Shown one piece after another: positions 15,024 through 21,137 of a stretch of 21,137 nt of DNA; the first letter of the stretch is position 1; the number at the start of each line of letters is the position of its first letter. Under the pieces are notes generated by a model. That model worked only from the letters and a program-made list of their open reading frames with translations, was not told the DNA's origin and ran no database searches. Made by a program: the position numbers and the translations under genes. Location of the stretch: the NCBI GenBank assembly GCA_900555735.1, contig USMI01000019.1, forward strand, positions 1-21,137, given 5' to 3'. This DNA is from an uncultured Eubacteriales bacterium. Lineage in GTDB: Bacteria; Bacillota; Clostridia; Oscillospirales; Oscillospiraceae.

Positions 15024-16346
15024 ATGTCAAAAAAGCTATTTGTCCTTTCGGTGGATGCGATGGTCACTGAAGATGTGGACGCGATCCGGGAGATGCCGAA
15101 TTTCAAAAAATATTTTGGCGGCGGCAGCGAGTTCAAGGGTGGCATGCGCACCATTTATCCGTCCGTGACGTATCCAATCCATGTCAGCATCCTGACGGGA
15201 TGCTACGCCGGGACGCATGGCATTACCAGCAATTTTGACTTTACGACCACCAACAAGGATGACAATTGGCTTTGGTTCAGTGACCGGGTTCAGGTGGAGG
15301 ATATTTTTGCCGTGGCAAAACGGGCTGGCTTGACGACTGCTTCGGTGGCGTGGCCCGTTACCGGCTGCAACCCCAATATTGACTATGTGATCGACGAGTA
15401 TTGGATGCCGGAGCCGGGCGATACGCTGGAGAGCAGCTTCCGCCGCGCCGGTTCCAACAATCAGGTCATTGAGATACTTGAAAGCCACACCAATCTGCTT
15501 GGGGAAGGCTGGGAGAAGGGCGGAAAGAAAAACTTCATGCAGTGGCCCAAGATCGATGATTTTTGGGTGGCATGTGCCTGTGACATTCTGCGTAAGTACA
15601 AGACCGATGTGACTTTCCTTCACACGGGAGCATTTGACGGCTGCCGGCATAAGCACGGCGTGTTCAGTTCATATCTGGATCAGTGCCGTGCGGATCTTGA
15701 CCGCTATATCGGACAGGTCGGCGCGGTGCTGGAGGAGATCGGTGTATTGAATCAGACCAATCTGGTAATGGTCAGCGACCATGGCCAGCGCGATATCAAC
15801 CGTGCCATCAACCTGAACGTAAAGCTGGCGGATGCCGGCCTGATCGATGTGGACGAGCAGGGAAATATTACAGATTGGCGTGCCTTCTGCTTTTCCAATG
15901 CAATGTCTACCTCGGTCTATATAAAGGATCCCTTCGACGAACAGCTGGTGTCCCGCGTCTATGACGAGCTGAAGGCGCTGCAGGAAGAGGGCGTTTTTGG
16001 CATCGGCCGCATTTATACAGCCCGTGAAGCGCGGGAAGAGGAGCACCTCTACGGAGGATTTTCCTTTGTGATCGAATCGGACGGCTATACCTCCTTTGGT
16101 GACAGTGCTGTGCGTCCTCTGGTGCAGAACTTTGACGCCAGCGACTACCGCTTTGGTCGTGCGACCCACGGCTACATGCCGGATTATGGCCCTCAGCCGG
16201 TCTTTGTGGCAAAGGGGCCTGACATCAAAGATGGTGTTTCTCTGGGCCGGGGCCGCGTGATCGATGAAGCGCCTACCTTTGCGGCACTGCTGGGCCTGAC
16301 GATGCCCCACGCCGAGGGTAAGCCCGTCACGGAGATCCTTCGCTGA
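15024..16346 (+). CDS. Type I phosphodiesterase / alkaline-phosphatase-superfamily hydrolase, cytoplasmic (440 aa)
   Basis: Two-metal hydrolase of the nucleotide pyrophosphatase/phosphodiesterase family, which cleaves phosphodiester or phosphomonoester bonds. All expected residues are present: Asp11 (LSVDAM), nucleophile Thr49 in YPSVTYP, Asp205 and His209 in FDGCRHKHG, Asp252-His253 in SDHGQ, and His382 in ATHGY. There is no signal peptide, so it works inside the cell on an imported or endogenous substrate. ATG at 15024 is chosen because GGGAG lies 11 nt before it; an in-frame ATG at 14997 has no ribosome site. It follows the kinase by 42 bp and precedes the HAD phosphatase by 47 bp. A phosphonoacetate-hydrolase-like or phosphoglycerate-mutase-like member is possible. 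Confidence 0.9.
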   Translation: MSKKLFVLSVDAMVTEDVDAIREMPNFKKYFGGGSEFKGGMRTIYPSVTYPIHVSILTGCYAGTHGITSNFDFTTTNKDDNWLWFSDRVQVEDIFAVAKRAGLTTASVAWPVTGCNPNIDYVIDEYWMPEPGDTLESSFRRAGSNNQVIEILESHTNLLGEGWEKGGKKNFMQWPKIDDFWVACACDILRKYKTDVTFLHTGAFDGCRHKHGVFSSYLDQCRADLDRYIGQVGAVLEEIGVLNQTNLVMVSDHGQRDINRAINLNVKLADAGLIDVDEQGNITDWRAFCFSNAMSTSVYIKDPFDEQLVSRVYDELKALQEEGVFGIGRIYTAREAREEEHLYGGFSFVIESDGYTSFGDSAVRPLVQNFDASDYRFGRATHGYMPDYGPQPVFVAKGPDIKDGVSLGRGRVIDEAPTFAALLGLTMPHAEGKPVTEILR

Positions 16347-16393
16347 GACGTATCGTAAAGCATAGATGAATCAAAGGTGAGGCGTACAAGAAT

Positions 16394-17215
16394 ATGACAA
16401 CAAAGCTGATCGCGCTGGATCTGGACCATACGACGCTGCGCGAGGACCGGTCTCTGTCACCGGCCAATGCCGAGGCGCTCGCCAGAGCGGCACGGCAGGG
16501 GATCCATGTGGTGGTGGCCAGCGGACGGGCGTTCCGCACCTTTTCGCCGGAGGTACTGGCAGTACCGGGAGTGCGCTATGCGATCTCTGGAAACGGGGCG
16601 GCACAATGGGACAACTACGAAAACAGATGTCTGGAATCCTACGTTCTGCCTGCGGAGCAGGTCGAGATCATCGTCCCGATGCTGGACGGCATCCTTTTTG
16701 AAGTGATGATGGATGGCGTACCCTATGCGCCCGATTACTATGTGGCCGATCCGGTGGCTTATGGCGGCAACCCACGTTCCAAGACTTTTACGCAGGCGAC
16801 GCGCCATCCGGTGCATGATATCGCGGCCTTCGCGCTGGAGCATCGGGACAACATCAACTGGATACAGTCGTATCCCGGCGCAGGGCCCCACAAGGATAAA
16901 CTGTGGGCTGAGATCTGGCGGGCGACCACCGGCGTGCGGATCGCTTCTGCGCTGCCCAAGCTGCTGGAGTTTTATCATCCTCATTGCAGTAAACGCAGCG
17001 GATTGGAGTTTTTCTGCCGCTATCTGGACATAGACCCGCAGGATGCGGTTACCTTCGGCGACGGAGACAATGACCGGGAGATGATGGCATTTTCCGGGCG
17101 CAGCGTCGCGGTCGGGAACGCGGTGGAGGAGCTGAAGCGCAGCGCATCCTTCGTTACCCGTAACAGCTGGGATGACGGTGTGGCCTATGCGTTTGAGCAT
17201 TACCTCGGCATATAA
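16394..17215 (+). CDS. HAD-family hydrolase, Cof type (IIB), 273 aa
   Basis: Cytoplasmic phosphatase of the haloacid dehalogenase superfamily, usually acting on sugar phosphates or other small phospho-metabolites. The four motifs are complete: nucleophile Asp9 and acid Asp11 in DLDHTTL, Ser43-Gly-Arg in VASGR, Lys200 in HCSKRSGLEFF, and the Mg-binding GDGDND at 222-227. A C2-type cap occupies about residues 85-185. Length is typical. It follows the phosphodiesterase closely and would naturally remove phosphate from its product, or act as a general housekeeping phosphatase; the context favours the former but does not prove it. The ribosome site AAAGGTGAGG lies about 11 nt upstream of the start. 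Confidence 0.92.
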   Translation: MTTKLIALDLDHTTLREDRSLSPANAEALARAARQGIHVVVASGRAFRTFSPEVLAVPGVRYAISGNGAAQWDNYENRCLESYVLPAEQVEIIVPMLDGILFEVMMDGVPYAPDYYVADPVAYGGNPRSKTFTQATRHPVHDIAAFALEHRDNINWIQSYPGAGPHKDKLWAEIWRATTGVRIASALPKLLEFYHPHCSKRSGLEFFCRYLDIDPQDAVTFGDGDNDREMMAFSGRSVAVGNAVEELKRSASFVTRNSWDDGVAYAFEHYLGI

Positions 17216-17313
17216 GACAGCCGCTGGTCAAAAGAACCAATGAAACAGCCGACGGCGGAGAGCCTGTATCGATCCGCTCTTTGCCGATCTGAAAAACAAG
17301 GAGGACATAGAAA

Positions 17314-18291
17314 ATGAGCAAATTTCCGGAAAAAGAGAAGGCGCTCGGTATGTATGAAATGATGTATCGTATCCGTAAATATGAGGAGAGTATTTATTAC
17401 CTGTTTTTAGAGGGCATTATGCCCGGTACGATACATCAATCCACCGGAGAGGAAGCCAGTGCGGTAGGTATGCTGTACGATCTGAGAAAGTCGGATTGGA
17501 TGGCATCCACACACCGGCCTGCCGGACACGACATTGCAAAGGGCATTTCGGTCAAAGCGATGATGTGCGAAATGTTCGGCGCGGCAGAGGGCTGCTGCAA
17601 GGGTATCGGCGGCGCCATGCACACGGGTGATATTTCCGTAGGCGCCATGACGGCCAATGCCATTGTCGGCGGTAACCTGCCCATTGCCGCGGGCGCGGCG
17701 CTGGCATTCAAAATGCGCGGCGAGGATAATGTGGTGGTCTGCTTCTTCGGCGACGGCGCATCCAATGAGGGCTCCTATCACGAGACCATGAACGCGGCTG
17801 GCCTGTGGAAGCTGCCGGTGATCTACGTCTGCGAAAACAACGGGTACTCCGCCAATACGTCTATCTCTCTGACCTGTTGTCAGGAAAATGTGGCGGCTGA
17901 CCGTGCGGCTGTGTATGGGATTCCCAGCGAGGTGGTGGACGGCAATGATGTGCTGGCTGTCAACGAAGCGGCGACCCGCGCCATTGCCCGCGCCCGCGCG
18001 GGAGAGGGCCCGACGATTCTGGAACTCAAGACATACCGCCACGGCGGACATTCCCGCAACGATGCCTGCGGCTACCGGCCCAAGGACGAGGAAAAGCACT
18101 GGATTCAGGAGCACGACCCGGTCAAGATGTTCCGCGAGCGTATCCTTGCGGAGGGCGTTATCACGGAAGCGGAGCTGAAGGTGCTGGAGGAAAAGGTGGA
18201 GGCCGAGATCGAAGACGCGGTGGAATACGCAAAGACGGCTCCGTTGCCCGAGAATGAGTCCGCGCTGCACAATGTATTTTGGGAGGGTTGA
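17314..18291 (+). CDS. TPP-dependent dehydrogenase E1 alpha subunit (AcoA/PdhA-like, 325 aa)
   Basis: Alpha subunit of the E1 component of a 2-oxoacid or acetoin dehydrogenase complex; with E1 beta it decarboxylates or cleaves the substrate using thiamine diphosphate and passes the acyl group to E2 lipoate. The TPP motif is full length, from GDGASNEG at 146-153 to ENN at 174-176. Other landmarks are HQSTGEEA (41-48), STHRPAGHD (65-73), GAMHTGDI (100-107), NAIVGGNLPIAAG and YRHGGHS. The sequence is nearer by eye to acetoin dehydrogenase AcoA than to pyruvate dehydrogenase, but substrate cannot be decided. AAGGAGG lies 9 nt before the ATG. It follows the HAD gene by 98 bp with no terminator seen, so it may belong to the same transcript. 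Confidence 0.93.
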   Translation: MSKFPEKEKALGMYEMMYRIRKYEESIYYLFLEGIMPGTIHQSTGEEASAVGMLYDLRKSDWMASTHRPAGHDIAKGISVKAMMCEMFGAAEGCCKGIGGAMHTGDISVGAMTANAIVGGNLPIAAGAALAFKMRGEDNVVVCFFGDGASNEGSYHETMNAAGLWKLPVIYVCENNGYSANTSISLTCCQENVAADRAAVYGIPSEVVDGNDVLAVNEAATRAIARARAGEGPTILELKTYRHGGHSRNDACGYRPKDEEKHWIQEHDPVKMFRERILAEGVITEAELKVLEEKVEAEIEDAVEYAKTAPLPENESALHNVFWEG

Positions 18292-18296
18292 AAACT

Positions 18297-19367
18297 ATGA
18301 CGATGATGTCGATCGCAGACGCTTATAAAAGCGCCATTGCTGAGGAAATGCGCAGAGATCCCAGCGTATTCGTGCTGGGCGAGGATGAAGATATCCCCGG
18401 CGGTATGGGCGGTGCGTTTACCGTAACGAAGGGGATTGGAGACGAGTTCGGCGCCAACGTCCGTGTGGCGAAGGAAGAAGGCTTTGAGCTGAAGGGGCAG
18501 GATATCGGCAAGATCCGCTGCATCAATACGCCCATCTCCGAGATCCTGATCTCCGGCGTCTGTGTAGGCGCCGCCATGAACGGCATGCGCCCGGTAGCCG
18601 ATTTGCAGTATGGCGACTTCCTGTTCTGCATGATGGATCAGCTGGTAAATCAGGCTGCCAAGATGTGCTATATGTCCGGCGGTACGGTGCATGTACCCAT
18701 GGTCATGCGTGCACCCTGCGGCGCGACCAACCGCGGCGCACAGCACGCCCAGTCTCTGGAGAGCTATTTCATCCACTGCCCCGGCCTGAAAGTAATCTGC
18801 CCTTCCACGGCATATGATGCCAAGGGCCTGATGAAGCAGGCGATCCGCGATGATAACCCGGTACTGGTCTTTGAGCACAAGCTGCTGTACGGCGGAAAGC
18901 GCAAGGAAGCCGGACAGCTGAGCACCATGGGCGAAGTGCCGGATGAGGACTACACGATTCCCTTTGGTCAGGCGGCGATCCGCCGCGAGGGCAAGGATGT
19001 GACCATCGTGGCCAATATGCTGATGTGGTATAAGGCCATGCAGGCGGCTGAGATCCTGGAGAAGGAGGGCATCAGCTGCGAGATCATCGATCCACGCACG
19101 CTGGTCCCGTTCGATTACAATACGGTGCTGAAGTCTATCGAGAAAACCGGTAAGCTGATGATCGTCCACGAGGACACCTATACCGGCGGTTGGGGTGCGC
19201 AGCTGGCTTCCTATGTGGCGGAGCATGCGATCATGTCTCTGGACGCGCCTGTTGTCCGCGTCGCGGCGCCGGATACCCCCACGCCCTTCTCCCCGAAGCT
19301 CGAGAGCTTTGTGATCCCCTCGGTGGAGCGTATCACAGAAGCGGCCCGTAAACTGGCGAAGATGTAA
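18297..19367 (+). CDS. TPP-dependent dehydrogenase E1 beta subunit (AcoB/PdhB-like, 356 aa)
   Basis: Beta subunit partner of the preceding gene, five bases downstream of its stop. Start ATG at 18297 has GGGAGGG about 10 nt upstream; an upstream in-frame TTG at 18279 lies inside that site and is rejected. Landmarks: VLGEDEDIPGGMGGAF (27-41), catalytic Glu82 in INTPISE, ADLQYGDFLF, RAPCGATNRGAQHAQS, and the C-terminal swivel domain with IDPRTLVPFD and VHEDTYTGGWGAQ. Usual members run about 325 aa; the extra length comes mainly from about 20 residues between the GIGDEFG segment and INTPISE (roughly 54-74, charged, containing KEEGFELKGQDIGK). Otherwise it looks complete and functional. Confidence 0.94.
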   Translation: MTMMSIADAYKSAIAEEMRRDPSVFVLGEDEDIPGGMGGAFTVTKGIGDEFGANVRVAKEEGFELKGQDIGKIRCINTPISEILISGVCVGAAMNGMRPVADLQYGDFLFCMMDQLVNQAAKMCYMSGGTVHVPMVMRAPCGATNRGAQHAQSLESYFIHCPGLKVICPSTAYDAKGLMKQAIRDDNPVLVFEHKLLYGGKRKEAGQLSTMGEVPDEDYTIPFGQAAIRREGKDVTIVANMLMWYKAMQAAEILEKEGISCEIIDPRTLVPFDYNTVLKSIEKTGKLMIVHEDTYTGGWGAQLASYVAEHAIMSLDAPVVRVAAPDTPTPFSPKLESFVIPSVERITEAARKLAKM

Positions 19368-19386
19368 GACGGATAAGGAGAATGCT

Positions 19387-20952
19387 ATGACTGAGATCAA
19401 AATGCCCAGTGCCGGTCAGACGACGGATGAGGCCAGCATTGTATCCGTCAATGTCAAGGTTGGTGATACCGTCAAGCGCGGTGATGTGCTGTGCGAAGCG
19501 GAGACCGATAAGGCCGTTCTGCCGGTGGAGAGCTTTGCGGCGGGGACCGTGCTGGCGGTAAAGGTAAGTGAAGGTGATACGGTCACGGCGGGCACGGTAC
19601 TGGTGGTCGTCGGAAAGGCTGGTGAAGCATATGATGCCGCGCCCACAGAGGTTCCCGCAGAGAAGCCTGCCGCACCGGAGACAACTGCCCCTGCTGCGGC
19701 GGCGCATGTGCCTGCTGCCGTGGGGACGGAGATCAAGATGCCGGCGGCGGGCCAGACGACGGACGAGGCCACGATCGTCAGCGTCAATGTGAAGGTTGGC
19801 GATACCGTCAAGCGCGGCGATGTGCTGTGTGAAGCGGAGACGGATAAAGCCACGCTGCCGGTGGAAAGCTTTGCTGCCGGTCAGGTGTTTGATATTCTGG
19901 TAAGTGAAGGCGACAAGGTGACCGCGGGCACAGTTCTTGCCGTTGTGGGCAAGGCCGCCGATGCGGCGAAATATGTCCGCGGCGGCGCGGACGCTCCCGC
20001 TGCTGCGGCTCCTGCCGCTTTGCCCGCCGAGGTGACTGAGCAGGATGAGTATCTGCCCATCATCAAGGGCCAGAGCGTCCGTCATGCCGCCGCGCCCGTG
20101 AGCCACCCCGTCTATCCCGCCATGCCCAACGCCAAGCTCATAGCAAAGGAGCACGGCATTGATATCCGGGATGTGACCGCTGCCAACGGACAGTTCATTA
20201 CCCGGTGGGATGTGGAGGGCTATGTGCCGGTTGCTGCTGCGGCGATGCCTGCAGAGACGGCTCCTACCGAAGCGGAGTATGAAGTGCTGCCGATGAGCCG
20301 TATGCGGCAGATCATCGGCAAACGCATGAAGGAATCCCTCAGCGAGATCCCCTGCTGGCAGTGCACCACCGTCATCAAGATGGATGCCTGCATGGCGCTG
20401 CGGGATACCTATAAGGAAAAGAAGGGCATCAAGCTGTCCTATAACGATATGATGGCCAAGGCTATCGCGGTGGCGTCCCGGAAGTTCCCGCTGGTCAACG
20501 CCCGGTATGAGAGCGGCGAGGTGCGTGTGTACCGGCATACGAACGTAGGACTGGCCGTAGCGCTGGACGGTGCGCTTGTGGTGCCAGTGGTCAGAAATAT
20601 CGACGGCAAGGGTCTGGCGGAGATCGCCGCCGACTATAAGGCGCAAATCGCAAAGGCACGGGACAACAAGCTGCTGCCCGAGGATATGGGCTGCGGCAGC
20701 ATCACCATCTCCAATCTTGGCATGTATGATGTGGAGCAGTTCATCGCCATCGACAACCCGCCGGAGAGCTGCATTCTGGCGGTAGGCTCCATCAAGGTGA
20801 AGCCGGAATGGGACGGCGAGAAGTTTGTCCCCGCCAACATGATGGCGGTGACAGGTTCTTTCGACCATCGTATCATTGACGGCGCTTACGGCGCACAGTT
20901 CCTGCAGGAGCTGAAAACGCTGATGGAAGATCCCGCTCTGATGCTGTATTAA
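19387..20952 (+). CDS. Dihydrolipoyl acyltransferase E2 with two lipoyl domains (521 aa)
   Basis: Core of the complex; carries the acyl group on lipoyl-lysine and transfers it to CoA. Domain order: lipoyl domain 1 (2-79, Lys42 in ETDKA), Ala/Pro linker, lipoyl domain 2 (114-191, Lys154 in ETDKA), Ala/Pro linker, peripheral-subunit-binding domain (about 245-280), linker, and catalytic domain (about 298-521) with His494 and Asp498 in SFDHRIIDG. The two lipoyl domains are about 85% identical in protein and clearly similar in DNA, pointing to internal duplication. The ATG follows AAGGAG, 19 bp after E1 beta. It should assemble with the E1 and E3 subunits flanking it. A lipoate ligase or synthase is needed but not in the window. 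Confidence 0.95.
   Translation: MTEIKMPSAGQTTDEASIVSVNVKVGDTVKRGDVLCEAETDKAVLPVESFAAGTVLAVKVSEGDTVTAGTVLVVVGKAGEAYDAAPTEVPAEKPAAPETTAPAAAAHVPAAVGTEIKMPAAGQTTDEATIVSVNVKVGDTVKRGDVLCEAETDKATLPVESFAAGQVFDILVSEGDKVTAGTVLAVVGKAADAAKYVRGGADAPAAAAPAALPAEVTEQDEYLPIIKGQSVRHAAAPVSHPVYPAMPNAKLIAKEHGIDIRDVTAANGQFITRWDVEGYVPVAAAAMPAETAPTEAEYEVLPMSRMRQIIGKRMKESLSEIPCWQCTTVIKMDACMALRDTYKEKKGIKLSYNDMMAKAIAVASRKFPLVNARYESGEVRVYRHTNVGLAVALDGALVVPVVRNIDGKGLAEIAADYKAQIAKARDNKLLPEDMGCGSITISNLGMYDVEQFIAIDNPPESCILAVGSIKVKPEWDGEKFVPANMMAVTGSFDHRIIDGAYGAQFLQELKTLMEDPALMLY
19390..19959 (+). repeat. Direct repeat encoding the tandem lipoyl domains
   Basis: Segments 19390-19623 and 19726-19959, offset by 336 bp (112 codons), encode the two lipoyl domains. 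Identity is high through the half containing the lipoylated lysine and drops over six codons around GTVLAVK versus GQVFDIL. Confidence 0.85.
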
Positions 20953-20967
20953 CGGAGGTGACGGAGC

Positions 20968-21137
20968 ATGGAACAGTATGATGTATTGGTGATCGGCGGC
21001 GGCCCCGGCGGCTATTCACTGGGTATCGCGGCCGCCAAAAAGGGACTGAGCGTCGCTTTGTTTGAGAGAGAGCATCTGGGCGGCACCTGCCTGAACGTGG
21101 GCTGTATCCCCACCAAGTATCTGGTGGACAAGGCCAA
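20968..21137 (+). CDS. lpdA: Dihydrolipoyl dehydrogenase E3 (5' part only)
   Basis: FAD-dependent E3 that reoxidises dihydrolipoamide on E2 and makes NADH. Only the first 56 codons are in the window. They show the FAD-binding Rossmann motif VIGGGPGGY (8-16) ending in the acidic residue of LFERE, then the redox-active disulfide CLNVGC of GTCLNVGCIPTK. GGAGG lies 9 nt before the ATG, and the gap after E2 is 15 bp, so it is the fourth gene of the same dehydrogenase operon. The remainder runs off the right edge. Confidence 0.93.
   Translation, partial: MEQYDVLVIGGGPGGYSLGIAAAKKGLSVALFEREHLGGTCLNVGCIPTKYLVDKA

Noticed and set aside
18279..18297. TTG start for E1 beta giving a 362-aa product
   Set aside because: That codon is part of the GGGAGGG ribosome site serving the ATG at 18297, and it lies inside the E1 alpha end.
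19390..19959. Repeats as possible CRISPR or assembly duplication
   Set aside because: Only two copies exist, both coding in the same frame for lipoyl domains and diverged by substitutions.
18105..20868. Long minus-strand frames opposite E1 beta and E2 (431 and 511 aa)
   Set aside because: These are shadows of strongly supported dehydrogenase genes. They are His/Arg/Gly-rich without motifs.

Overview
The window looks like a chromosomal segment of a moderately GC-rich Firmicute of the class Clostridia, probably a gut Oscillospiraceae-like organism. This rests on strong GGAGG-type ribosome binding sites, gram-positive lipoprotein signals, Clostridia-type protein sequences and very AT-rich intergenic DNA. 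The lineage is inferred from sequence character only; no search was run.

Left part (1-5750): housekeeping and small single-gene units. On the minus strand, a 156-aa protein of unknown function is followed, with an 8-bp overlap, by ftsH, whose last codons run off the left edge. A TetR-type regulator lies divergent from an alpha/beta hydrolase. The hydrolase is convergent with an M14 zinc carboxypeptidase lipoprotein, with a strong hairpin terminator between them. A ~138-bp imperfect palindrome carrying outward-facing -10 boxes separates the ftsH unit from tetR.

Junction (5749-5863): a perfect-stem terminator, then 23 nt matching the 3' end of a tRNA (minus strand, U73 and CCA, probably tRNA-Cys), then an unexplained perfect 15-bp-arm hairpin. 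No tRNA body precedes the 23 nt, so it reads as an attachment-site remnant. The DNA to its right may be an acquired block.

Right part (5879-21137): a LacI-type regulator (minus) sits divergent from a long plus-strand gene series across 446 bp of gene-free DNA, 300 bp of which is about 26% GC and carries related palindromes. The series is: histidine-phosphatase/GNAT fusion, TIM-barrel sugar-phosphate isomerase/epimerase, two UgpA/UgpE-like permeases, a UgpB-like binding lipoprotein, hairpin, DUF624-type membrane protein, GlpK-like kinase with altered substrate pocket, cytoplasmic type I phosphodiesterase, and a Cof-type HAD phosphatase. A four-gene TPP-dependent dehydrogenase complex follows: E1 alpha, E1 beta, E2 with two lipoyl domains, and the start of E3.

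Together the right part suggests uptake of a small solute, perhaps a glycerol-phosphate ester or related polyol compound. Phosphodiester/phosphate hydrolysis, isomerisation and kinase steps inside the cell would follow, feeding a 2-oxoacid or acetoin-type dehydrogenase giving an acyl-CoA and NADH. No transporter ATPase is present, so a shared ATPase encoded elsewhere would be needed. The substrate is not known, and the combination of genes is the most interesting candidate for an undescribed pathway here.
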